From assembly GCA_003663025.1 (NCBI GenBank), contig QMZE01000002.1:1-64000 (forward strand): a stretch of DNA of 64,000 nucleotides, read 5' to 3'. The notes beneath the pieces are model-generated. The model was not told where the DNA came from and searched no databases. It was given only the letters and a program-made list of their open reading frames with translations. A program made the translations under genes and the position numbers. The DNA comes from Archaeoglobales archaeon. Lineage in GTDB: Archaea > Halobacteriota > Archaeoglobi > Archaeoglobales > Archaeoglobaceae. Shown in pieces: positions 1-7,372 of this stretch (the first letter of the stretch is position 1; each line of letters starts with the position of its first letter).

Positions 1-126
1 CCGAGAGATCTTCTAGCATTCGCACTTGAGACAACTATAAGAGGAGGTGAAGATGCTCCCCTATTCGGAGATGCTTTTATTGAAGGACTCACAGATTGGA
101 AAAAAGATTGCGAGAATTTCATTTAA
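1..126 (+). CDS. C-terminal fragment of an unknown protein, cut by the left edge
   Basis: An open frame runs in from base 1 and ends at TAA 124-126, giving the last 41 residues of a protein whose start lies outside the window. The tail is mildly acidic and has a single Cys near the end (DCENFI). No family can be recognised from so little. The stop codon overlaps an A/T-rich stretch (121-130) that fits as the TATA box of the next gene, so the two genes probably have separate transcripts. Confidence 0.6.
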   Translation, partial: PRDLLAFALETTIRGGEDAPLFGDAFIEGLTDWKKDCENFI

Positions 127-150
127 AAAGAGATCGAAAATGTACTAAAG

Positions 151-435
151 ATGACTATAGAATATGAAGAGGAAGTCGTGAGTACTCTACCTAGAGAGAA
201 AGTAGAGAAGTTCAAAAGGATGCTCAGAAGACTTAAGACTGAGAGAAATTATATGGCAGCATGGGAATCTTATTTTAGAGAGACACCTCCGCAAGGCATT
301 GATCTCGAACTCGCAGGTCGCTTAATGGGATGTCTATGCAATCTCAAGAGATTCAATGATGCAAGAAGAATAATGAGAGTTCTAAGGGAAGTATTGCCGA
401 TCCTTGCAGAGTATGAAGAGGAAGAGGAGTATTAA
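151..435 (+). CDS. Small helical protein of unknown function
   Basis: 94 residues, predicted mostly helical, with an acidic N-terminus, a basic middle (KFKRMLRRLK) and an acidic tail of Glu residues. Two Cys sit close together in 'MGCLCN'. I recognise no family. The A/T-rich stretch at 121-130 is centred about 26 bases before the ATG, so the mRNA is probably leaderless. Its end overlaps by four bases the end of the convergent SWIM gene. The start is well supported; the function is not. Confidence 0.6.
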   Translation: MTIEYEEEVVSTLPREKVEKFKRMLRRLKTERNYMAAWESYFRETPPQGIDLELAGRLMGCLCNLKRFNDARRIMRVLREVLPILAEYEEEEEY

Positions 436-872
436 AGAATTCCGTCTCCCCTATAATCTTCGGGAAGTGAAGTAAATCTCAATTTTCCGTCTTTAATCCA
501 ATCCTTCCTATGCAATTCTGATTTCAATATAGACTTCATATTACGAATTACATCTTCAGAAATCAGTCCCTTCTCAAGACTACTGAGTAAAACAGCGATC
601 ATGTGCTTACAGAATCGATCTGGACGATACTTATTGTCTTCACAAGAACATACAGACGTTTCCGGTTCAACTAGATCTATCAGTACTTGATGACTCTTAA
701 TCTTATCTTCTCGACGATCATAATACCTTACAACTCCCTTGATCAACTTCTTATTTTCGATCAATTTGACATCTATATCATAGATTCTGTAGAGATCATA
801 TCCAGCGACAAATCTCTTCCAGTCCGTCATCGGAAAGAATAGCTGAACGTAATATTCTCTTGCACTCTTCAT
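432..872 (-). CDS. SWIM zinc-finger protein
   Basis: 146 residues. The SWIM signature CxCx(n)CxH is plain: Cys75 and Cys77, then Cys88 and His90, preceded by a beta-rich region that ends with a hydrophobic strand, as is usual for this zinc finger. SWIM proteins bind DNA or proteins; in eukaryotes Sws1 acts with Rad51 paralogues in recombination, and archaeal relatives are known. Here the gene is last in an operon with an AAA+ ATPase (four-base ATGA overlap) and a RecA-family ATPase, which suggests a role in recombination or replication repair. A second SWIM gene lies at 11.5 kb. The domain is sure; the pathway is inferred from neighbours. Confidence 0.85.
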   Translation of the reverse strand: MKSAREYYVQLFFPMTDWKRFVAGYDLYRIYDIDVKLIENKKLIKGVVRYYDRREDKIKSHQVLIDLVEPETSVCSCEDNKYRPDRFCKHMIAVLLSSLEKGLISEDVIRNMKSILKSELHRKDWIKDGKLRFTSLPEDYRGDGIL

Positions 873-2095
873 ATAAACGCCTCCAGAGTCTCCATCACCT
901 CAATCTTCTCAAGTTCTAATCTCTGAATCATCGACTTTATTGTCTTTTCACTGTAGAGAGGTTTCTGATCCCAATTTCTGAAGACTCTAGTGATCACAGA
1001 GGGATCTTCGCCGAGTTGACTTCTCAGACTTAATTGAAATGCGAGTCTATTTGCCGTATCACTAGAGAACATGACAGAAAGAGCATTTAATAAAATAACG
1101 TCATCTTTCGTCACTATAGATCTCTTATTCAAGACGGCACATCCCTTAATCAATCTGACGACATCTCTTGCTGCCCTTCTCGTTCCAAATTCTCCGCGAG
1201 TCTGAGCGATCTTCTTAGTTATACTCTTCAATGTCGGAATATAATCTTCCGGAATTTGAACAGTTACGGGATTCTTTGGATCAAGAAAAGACAGTAAACT
1301 CCTTACTTTCTCGTGAAGGGAAATTGACTTCGGAAGATATAATCTCAAGATACCGTCTTCGTGAAGCTTATTCTCCTCGTCTAGATATTCGTGCCTGATG
1401 ATTACCATCCTCTCTTTATATCCGCGTTTTGAAAATACTCGATGATTTAGATCTTCAGGCACCATCATCATGATAACTCCGACCTTAAGGGGGTTCATCA
1501 TGCTCCCGAACTGATATCTTCCGACATAATCATCCTCATAGAGACAATACCCGTTTTCACATAAAGCGTTGAATAAAGACAGAGTCTTTGCAATCAATTC
1601 CGGAGATCTCGCGAATAACTGATCCATCTGTGTTCCGATAAAGAACATTCCGTTGATATCTCTGGCCTCGGAGCGATCAATCTTTATCACATATCGACCT
1701 TTCTTAACAACTCTTACTCCATCCGGAATTCTTCTAAGTGAAGTCGGAAGTTTGATTAGATATTTTCCACCATACTTTAGACAGAACTGAGCTGCGCTAA
1801 TGTAATCGAATATCTCAACAAAATCAACTGCGGAAAATTGAGATCCGACTGTGTCTTTTCCATGTCCGGGAGGTGCTACTAGAGAGATATTCGATTGTCT
1901 CTCTTCATCAGTACATAGAGATGCGAGCGCAATAGAGATCATCAGTGCAAGATGTCCAGTAGCCGGATATGTCCTCTCGAATAGCTCATAAATCGAAGCG
2001 GCGACAGGAGAGTTCGGAAGCGGCAGTAAATCATCCTGATAGAGTACAGACGTGTTTACATAGACATCTTCTAGCGATTCCGGTCGCTTATACAT
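869..2095 (-). CDS. AAA+ ATPase, possibly replication or recombination related
   Basis: 408 residues. A Walker A motif (APPGHGKDT, residues 74-82) follows a short helical N-terminus. The C-terminal region around RRAARDVVRLIKGCAVL and 'VTKDDV' resembles the lid/sensor-2 helices of MCM-like AAA+ proteins. The expected Walker B region (about residues 150-160, MFFIGTQMDQLF) lacks the usual DE pair, so ATP hydrolysis may be altered or the true motif lies elsewhere. It is the middle gene of a three-gene operon, three bases after the RecA-family gene and overlapping the SWIM gene by four bases. Helicase, initiator or loader roles are all possible; I cannot choose between them. Confidence 0.65.
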   Translation of the reverse strand: MYKRPESLEDVYVNTSVLYQDDLLPLPNSPVAASIYELFERTYPATGHLALMISIALASLCTDEERQSNISLVAPPGHGKDTVGSQFSAVDFVEIFDYISAAQFCLKYGGKYLIKLPTSLRRIPDGVRVVKKGRYVIKIDRSEARDINGMFFIGTQMDQLFARSPELIAKTLSLFNALCENGYCLYEDDYVGRYQFGSMMNPLKVGVIMMMVPEDLNHRVFSKRGYKERMVIIRHEYLDEENKLHEDGILRLYLPKSISLHEKVRSLLSFLDPKNPVTVQIPEDYIPTLKSITKKIAQTRGEFGTRRAARDVVRLIKGCAVLNKRSIVTKDDVILLNALSVMFSSDTANRLAFQLSLRSQLGEDPSVITRVFRNWDQKPLYSEKTIKSMIQRLELEKIEVMETLEAFI

Positions 2096-2098
2096 ATA

Positions 2099-3472
2099 TC
2101 ATACTCCCTCTATGCCGAAATCTGAAATGCGAAATGAATATACTCTTCTATTATCTATATATGAAGGTTTAGATTTGTCTTTTCTCAATGCCATTATTCT
2201 TCGTCCCCTAATAACACCGAGATATAGCCACTTTTTCGATTCAAAGAGAAGAAACTTACCTCCCTTAGCGTCGTCTTTATCCGGAATAATATATCCCTCA
2301 GATCGTAACTTCTCAAGTTCCTCTTTCTCTTGCGGCATTAAAGTCCGAGGTTGGACGATGATAACTGCTATCATTCCCCTAGTCAGACAACAATCTTTAA
2401 TCTTAGAAATGAGAAGATCTCTCATATTCGCAATCGGATATCTCCTCTCGGGATTTGAGAGAAAATAAATCCACCACAAATTTGTAAATGAATCTATCAC
2501 GAGAAAATCGGGAGGATCTTTCTCAAGCTTGGCATTCAAGAGATTATATAAGTGTTCCCATCTTCTAACACTGACGAAGACTTTCTTCAATTCTTCTGGA
2601 CCGAATAGACGATCACCATATACCTTTCTCCATGCCTTATACATTTTGCCCAATCTCTGAAGAGAAATTCCTCCCTCTGTATCAATATACAGGCATTTAA
2701 ATCCGTTCATCAGAGCATAGAAGAGTAAGTTTAAGGCGAGTGTAGTCTTTCCCGAATTAGTCGCTCCATAAATTAAGACAATCCCCGGCTCTATATCACC
2801 GAGAACGACTTTAAGAAATCCGTCAAGTTTAAGTACTCTCCTCGGAACAAGAGCATCAATCATCGGAAACTCTATCTCCTCTTCTCGAGGAACTTCTACT
2901 TTCTTTTCGACTCTCTCTATCTCGATCGGAAGTTCAATCTCCTCCTCTTCAAGTTCGATCTCAGGCGCTTCTTCAACCTCCTCCAACTCAAGTTCTACCT
3001 CACCGCCTTCAGCTTCAGACTTCTCTTCAGTCTCCTCCTCTTCAATCTCGAGTTCCTCGACCTCTTTCTCAACCTCGACTTTCTCAGTTTCCAATTCCTC
3101 GACCTTACTTTTCTCCTCTTCAACTTCCTCTTCGGATTCTGTCACCTCTTCAATCTCCAACTCTATTTCACTTTCTTCGCTTGTACCCTCTTCTGCCTCT
3201 TCTTTCTCGAGGTCGAGACTATCGAATATTGAGATCTCTTTCATATTCTCATTACTCTTCTCTTCTTTCGACTTAAGAACTTCTCTTTTACTCATGAACC
3301 TCTTCAACTCAGACTCAGGAATAAAATAGAGAGTTCTAGTACGACCGATTTTATTCTCAGTCCTCTTTTTGATAGCTTTAATTTGCCCTCTTCTAATTAA
3401 ATAACGAATTTTCTTTTGAGTAAGATCTAAAATTCGAGCGGCTTCTTCAGTACTAAAGAGCTTCTCTTCCAT
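2099..3472 (-). CDS. HTH / acidic linker / RecA-family ATPase fusion
   Basis: 457 residues from the ATG at 3472. The N-terminus (FSTEEAARILDLTQKKIRYL) is a MerR/excisionase-like helix-turn-helix. A long Glu-rich, probably disordered linker of roughly 120 residues follows, then a RecA/RadA-type core with Walker A GATNSGKTT and Walker B 'DFLVIDS'. A GTG at 3493 is in frame, but the TATA box is centred near 3500, only about 8 bases before it and about 28 before the ATG, so a leaderless message starting at 3472 is more likely. Three TTAGGCCTAA palindromes lie just upstream. It heads an operon with the AAA+ and SWIM genes. The DNA-binding head suggests self-regulation or targeted loading. Confidence 0.75.
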   Translation of the reverse strand: MEEKLFSTEEAARILDLTQKKIRYLIRRGQIKAIKKRTENKIGRTRTLYFIPESELKRFMSKREVLKSKEEKSNENMKEISIFDSLDLEKEEAEEGTSEESEIELEIEEVTESEEEVEEEKSKVEELETEKVEVEKEVEELEIEEEETEEKSEAEGGEVELELEEVEEAPEIELEEEEIELPIEIERVEKKVEVPREEEIEFPMIDALVPRRVLKLDGFLKVVLGDIEPGIVLIYGATNSGKTTLALNLLFYALMNGFKCLYIDTEGGISLQRLGKMYKAWRKVYGDRLFGPEELKKVFVSVRRWEHLYNLLNAKLEKDPPDFLVIDSFTNLWWIYFLSNPERRYPIANMRDLLISKIKDCCLTRGMIAVIIVQPRTLMPQEKEELEKLRSEGYIIPDKDDAKGGKFLLFESKKWLYLGVIRGRRIMALRKDKSKPSYIDNRRVYSFRISDFGIEGV

Positions 3473-3495
3473 CAAAAAATTTAGAAATTTCACCG

Positions 3496-3551
3496 TTATA
3501 TAAATCTTAGGCCTAACAGTTTAGGCCTAAGGATAGAAGTGTTAGGCCTAA
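3496..3551 (-). promoter_or_regulatory. TATA box and three TTAGGCCTAA palindromes
   Basis: The perfect palindrome TTAGGCCTAA occurs at 3507-3516, 3521-3530 and 3542-3551; the first and third extend to a shared 15-base unit ending in CAGTT. They stand just upstream of the minus-strand TATA box TTTATATAA (about 3496-3504) of the HTH-RecA operon. That is where an archaeal factor could either block or recruit the basal machinery. Autoregulation by the HTH protein is an inference. Confidence 0.6.
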
Positions 3552-3589
3552 CAGTTAATTCTGCCACAACTTCTAATATGCGAAAAAAT

Positions 3590-4270
3590 TCAACGCGTAT
3601 CTAGAACTCTAGAATTTAGCCACCACTTCTTACTCTCTCCTGAGCGAATTTGATCTACAAACTTTACGAGCCATTTCAGGTCTCTTTCATACACGTGATA
3701 GCTATCTGCAACGTGTAAATAATATCCTACAGGGACACCTAAAAGAGAAGCTATATGACATTGAAGAGAAATAAACGCCATTATATTCATGAATGCCGCT
3801 TTCAGGGCATCATTACTTCGAATATGAACATGCATAATAAGCCTCCCATCGACAATTCTAGTCCAGATCCGCTGAAGACACGGAGGATAAGACGACCTAG
3901 TATCGATCTCCGGAATCCAAGTAATCGCCTGAGCCCTCCTAGAATACGGAGCTGACTTCAACTTCTCGACAATATACTCTATCTGATCAACTCCTCTATA
4001 CTTAAAAAGTCGATCATGATAAGTATAAGACACGACTCGATATTCACGACCATAAAGTACCTCGTCGATATACTCTTTAAGTCCTTGAAGTCCAGAGACA
4101 CATCCCTTTAAGTGAATACGAGGCTCTCTCAGCGGATCATTTATCTTAATCACAATCGGAGTGTCTATAGACATCTCACCGTATTCAGTCTTAATCTCAA
4201 TCCCATTTTCAAATAAGTAGAGAAGAGAGAGTTCCCATGCCTCCGGAATCAAGTCAGCTTCAACGTACAT
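3590..4270 (-). CDS. thyA: Thymidylate synthase, ThyA family
   Basis: 226 residues from ATG 4270 (a TTG lies one codon upstream). The core carries the catalytic Cys in 'YPPCLQ' (C131), the nucleotide-binding 'IRSND' (R151-D154), Asn162 at the position that in ThyA recognises uracil, and 'ADSYHVYERD' with His192 and Tyr194. It should convert dUMP to dTMP. Length and motifs match the short archaeal form. It is divergent from a ribbon-helix-helix regulator with inverted promoter elements between them. Three more proteins of this fold in the window (24.4, 26.1 and 47.4 kb) have Asp at the Asn position, so this copy is the one expected to make dTMP. Confidence 0.9.
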   Translation of the reverse strand: MYVEADLIPEAWELSLLYLFENGIEIKTEYGEMSIDTPIVIKINDPLREPRIHLKGCVSGLQGLKEYIDEVLYGREYRVVSYTYHDRLFKYRGVDQIEYIVEKLKSAPYSRRAQAITWIPEIDTRSSYPPCLQRIWTRIVDGRLIMHVHIRSNDALKAAFMNIMAFISLQCHIASLLGVPVGYYLHVADSYHVYERDLKWLVKFVDQIRSGESKKWWLNSRVLDTR

Positions 4271-4286
4271 CAAGAGACTATAGATG

Positions 4287-4343
4287 CACCGATATTAATA
4301 GTTAAATCCGAATAAATTGTCCGAAAGAAGTTAAATATCGGTG
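4287..4343. promoter_or_regulatory. Divergent promoters with a perfect 10-base inverted repeat
   Basis: CACCGATATT at 4287-4296 and its exact complement AATATCGGTG at 4334-4343 face each other between thyA and the ribbon-helix-helix gene. Each arm overlaps the TATA box of the gene it reads towards (TTAATATC and TTAAATATC), 24-25 bases before the respective ATG. The arms may be one shared promoter element used twice, or an operator for the adjacent regulator. Confidence 0.6.
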
Positions 4344-4357
4344 TCTTTCCTCTTTAA

Positions 4358-4588
4358 ATGATGAAATGGAAAACAAGACTCGTGGCAATAAAAATTGACG
4401 ACGACTTCGTCAGACAAATAGACAGACTCGTCAAGAAAGGCGTATATAGAGACAGAAGCTTCGCGATCAACATAGCAGTCTACCAATTCCTCAAGAAAGA
4501 GGCAGAGGCAATGGACATGACACTAGAAGAATTCATGGAGAAAGTCTTAGAGAAGACAGAGAGAAGAGAAGAAATTTCAGGGAGCTGA
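4358..4588 (+). CDS. Ribbon-helix-helix (CopG/Arc-like) regulator
   Basis: 76 residues. The N-terminal strand RLVAIKIDDDFVRQIDRLVK, followed by two helices (FAINIAVYQFLKKEA), matches the ribbon-helix-helix fold, which binds DNA as a dimer through paired beta strands. The C-terminal part is an acidic-basic helix. ATG 4358 is chosen because its TATA box lies about 24 bases upstream. It is divergent from thyA, and both promoters share inverted motifs, so control of thyA and of itself is likely. Proteins of this kind are among the commonest regulators in archaeal viruses. Confidence 0.8.
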   Translation: MMKWKTRLVAIKIDDDFVRQIDRLVKKGVYRDRSFAINIAVYQFLKKEAEAMDMTLEEFMEKVLEKTERREEISGS

Positions 4589-4689
4589 AACTCGACAGGA
4601 ATAATCTTTTTTCCAATCCCTATTTCAGGCCAGGACAAATAATATTTTCAACATCGACTCTCAACTCAAACTTTGATACTCTGCACTCC

Positions 4690-4980
4690 GATCTTTATCT
4701 TATGTCGTGATTTTGAACATTCCATACTTTGTCTTGCGATTTGAATCTCTATCTTGCATTTGGGACTTCAACATTGCGCTTTATGTCATCTCTTTTGTGT
4801 CGTGCATTTGAACATTGCGCTTTGCGTTTTGAGATTTGAATATCTGAACATGGCGCTTTTGTCTTGTGATTTGAATATCTCGTACTGCGCTTTCTGATTT
4901 GCGTTTTGGGATTATGTCTTTCGGAATTCTGATATGCGATTTGAGTATATGTATTTGTGTATTGTATTTGATATATGATA
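4690..4980. repeat. Imperfect iteron-like repeats in a non-coding stretch
   Basis: About 500 bases between 4589 and 5095 hold no convincing gene. The + strand is strongly T/G biased, with two interspersed degenerate words. Forms of TTGTGATTTGAATATCT occur near 4733, 4829 and 4865, with weaker forms near 4705 and 4935. Forms of CATTGCGCTTT occur near 4772, 4813, 4850 and 4885. Such short spaced repeats beside replication genes suggest iterons or another protein-binding array. A minus-strand frame here is Lys/Arg/Asn/Thr rich and follows the repeats; I do not accept it as a gene. Confidence 0.5.
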
Positions 4981-5095
4981 ACTTTTTTACCTCTGACTCT
5001 CGATATAGTATCTCCTTTGAGTTTGTTGTTTCGATATGATTGTCGTCTTTTAGGCATTCTTAAGACATATATATTCCCGATTAGAGTAATTTTTG

Positions 5096-5428
5096 ATGAG
5101 AAAACGATCGCTCTCATTTAAGACGAGATATAGAAGGTCGAGGGAATTCGAGATTTTTATTAGAGATAGACTTCGTGAATGCGGATTTTTCGTCATTGAC
5201 CTAGACTTCTGGACAGGACCTGTCGACTTGATAGCGTTCGATTTCAGGAATAAAATCGTCTATTTTATCGAGTGTAGAAGAGCGGGAGGGGGACTGACAC
5301 GAGATAGACGTAATAGAATATCGAAATTCATCGAACAGTTCTCTAAAATTATGGATAAAAGCTGGTCATCTCAGTTCATACTTCTGACAAAGTCGAATTG
5401 GAGTAGAGTACTGTCGGATATTGTATAG
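5096..5428 (+). CDS. Divergent Hjc-like Holliday junction resolvase
   Basis: 110 residues from ATG 5096, with a TATA-like stretch about 24 bases upstream. The archaeal resolvase pattern is visible: 'SREFEIFIRDRLRECGF', then 'PVDLIAFDF' (catalytic Asp) and 'YFIECRRAG'. The usual E-x-K of the nuclease core reads E-x-R, so activity may be reduced or the metal site altered. These enzymes cut four-way junctions, for example to resolve replication intermediates before packaging. A more standard copy lies at 21.3 kb. It stands between two non-coding, repeat-bearing stretches. Confidence 0.7.
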   Translation: MRKRSLSFKTRYRRSREFEIFIRDRLRECGFFVIDLDFWTGPVDLIAFDFRNKIVYFIECRRAGGGLTRDRRNRISKFIEQFSKIMDKSWSSQFILLTKSNWSRVLSDIV

Positions 5429-5963
5429 TTAATCGGAATCTATTACTCTATTCGTTCACGTATATATCAGTTCGATGAAATATCTGAATATAAGAGAGAG
5501 AAATTTTCATAGGCCTTATATCAAATTTATAATTATATTCACGGAAATTTCTGCCTATAGAAAATTTCGGTATTTAATAACTTTTATTCATCTCTCTAAT
5601 TTTATTGTAGTCTCTATTCATATTATATTGAATCTAGGATATTTATGAATACCGTTCGATGATTCAATACGCGGAAAGTTCGACATATAGAGTTTTTCGA
5701 ACTCAGTTCCGGCGATAATTCTATTCATATACGGAATAAACCGGAAAAATATGTAGTAGAAATTTCTTAGTTTCTGATAATATTTAGAATTCAAGCTGAA
5801 TTTTAATCACGGAATTGATTCAGATGCCCTGATTTAGAATCTGAGAACTTACTTCGACTTAGAATGCTCTCAATTTTTACAAATCTCAAATTTTTACAAA
5901 TATAATATTCGCAATTTATAGTCTTCTCAATCTATTTAATGTTCTTTTCTCTCTATTGTAAGA
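5429..5963. other. AT-rich non-coding stretch with tandem repeat
   Basis: No gene is visible over 535 bases. The sequence is very AT-rich with several near-inverted words around GAAATTT (5535-5570). An 18-base direct repeat, TCTCAA(A)TTTTTACAAAT, lies at 5868-5884 and 5884-5901. A TATA-like CTATTTAATG near 5932-5941 serves the next gene. Together with the iteron-like block upstream it is the best origin candidate in the window, but that is inference. Confidence 0.45.
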
Positions 5964-6242
5964 GTGACAAGTATGCCCGGAGTTGAGCGAATTGGAGAGT
6001 ATAGATGGGAATGGTATGGCTGTCCTGTCTGTGAAGATCCTGATGCCGATAATTATGGATTCACATTCTTGGCCTGTGATCTCTTTGACAAATATGCCGA
6101 TGAAAGGGGAGCATATTGTCCGATTTGTGGAAACTTCACGTCTCTTAGAGATGTCAGAAAATGGCTTAGAAGAAATGATCCCGAAACTCTCAGGAGGATA
6201 AGGAGGGAATGTAGAGAGATGAGAGAAGAGGGATATTATTAG
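5964..6242 (+). CDS. Small zinc-ribbon protein
   Basis: 92 residues. Two CxxC pairs, 'YGCPVCED' and 'YCPICGN', about 32 residues apart form a likely zinc ribbon, followed by a helical, Arg/Glu-rich tail. The start is GTG 5964, placed about 27 bases after the TATA-like sequence, or possibly ATG 5973. It is monocistronic, downstream of a long non-coding stretch. DNA binding or transcription control is plausible, but the family is not recognised. Confidence 0.65.
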   Translation: MTSMPGVERIGEYRWEWYGCPVCEDPDADNYGFTFLACDLFDKYADERGAYCPICGNFTSLRDVRKWLRRNDPETLRRIRRECREMREEGYY

Positions 6243-6303
6243 TATTTTTTATTGTGCATAATTTATAAGTGACATTCGCCATCAATTTTATGAGGTGAGA
6301 CGA

Positions 6304-7368
6304 ATGAAGAAAGTAGTATTGATGTCTGTAATCTGTATATTATCGATTGCCGTGATTGGAGCCTACGCAGGCCTGTTAATAGTCGAATACGATAAATTAC
6401 TAGCGGAATATAGAGCACTCGAGGACGAATATGAACGTCTGAGTTCAGAGTATACATTACTTAGAAGTAACTATACAGTGCTCAAGGGCAATTATACACT
6501 CCTCAATACAGAATACATGAAACTCAAGTCTAACTATGCCGAGTTAAAGAGTAAATTTACTCGTCTAACAGAGAGATTTCTTTCATTAAGAGAGAGATAT
6601 GACGAACTCGAATCTAAATACAGTAGAATCGAGCGGATAATAGAAGTTCGAGTATATGGACATGCTGATGAAGAATCACTTAGGACGATTTTCAGTGGAA
6701 TTGATTCTAGTGATGTCGAGTATATTATTGAAGATCTCGGCATTGATAGACAGATGCCTGATAGAGAGAAAGTGAAGAGAGTTGTCGATTGGATAATGAC
6801 TAATACGATGTATGTTTCAGATCCCTACATTCCCGTAATGATCGAGGATGAGCTTCTCTGGGAGGATAACTATATTATCTTGCCTAATGAGACTCTAGAA
6901 CTCGGCGGAGGAGACTGTGAAGATCTGGCACTCGTCGCCTATGCACTATTTCAGGGTATATTCGGAGAAGATCGTATATGGATCATAGCATGGAGAAGTG
7001 AGTCTGTATCTCATTGGGGAGTGTTATTAAAGGGTCAAAATGGATGGTGTATTGTCGATCCGGCAGGAGAGTATGTGACCGGTATCAAAGAACTTTCTCT
7101 TACTTTGAGAGTACGCAATATTAGAGGGAAGGAGTATATTATCAGAATATCTCCAATGGATATAGAACCTGGATTGAAGTCATGGCTGATTTCAAGGGGA
7201 TTTGCGCGACTTGAATATAGAGGTCATATAGAATTCGGAGATTTAGAGGGAGTCGTAAATGCATGGTTGAAGTACTGGAATGAAGAGTGGATTTACATGA
7301 TCGCAAATTCAGAAGAGATAGTGTTTTTCGACAGTACTGAAGAGTTCTTAGACTTTATGAGAAGTTAA
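6304..7368 (+). CDS. Membrane-anchored coiled-coil transglutaminase-like protein
   Basis: 354 residues from ATG 6304, chosen because GAGGTGAG lies 5 bases upstream (a GTG at 6295 overlaps that site). An N-terminal hydrophobic helix (VLMSVICILSIAVIG) is a signal anchor. A long heptad coiled coil of about 80 residues follows, rich in NYT and SNY sequons. The C-terminal domain has the Cys-His-Asp triad of transglutaminase-like cysteine proteases: 'GGGDCEDLAL' (C205), 'SVSHWGVLL' (H237) and 'WCIVDPAGE' (D252). It would act outside the membrane as a peptidase or crosslinker, perhaps in entry, egress or shell modification. Confidence 0.8.
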   Translation: MKKVVLMSVICILSIAVIGAYAGLLIVEYDKLLAEYRALEDEYERLSSEYTLLRSNYTVLKGNYTLLNTEYMKLKSNYAELKSKFTRLTERFLSLRERYDELESKYSRIERIIEVRVYGHADEESLRTIFSGIDSSDVEYIIEDLGIDRQMPDREKVKRVVDWIMTNTMYVSDPYIPVMIEDELLWEDNYIILPNETLELGGGDCEDLALVAYALFQGIFGEDRIWIIAWRSESVSHWGVLLKGQNGWCIVDPAGEYVTGIKELSLTLRVRNIRGKEYIIRISPMDIEPGLKSWLISRGFARLEYRGHIEFGDLEGVVNAWLKYWNEEWIYMIANSEEIVFFDSTEEFLDFMRS

Positions 7369-7372
7369 TTTT

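Noticed and set aside
4749-5117. Minus-strand frame of 122 residues across the iteron-like region
   Set aside because: Its composition (Lys, Arg, Asn, Thr, Gln) follows the T/G-rich repeats of the other strand, it overlaps the start of the Hjc-like gene, and it shows no domain or convincing promoter.
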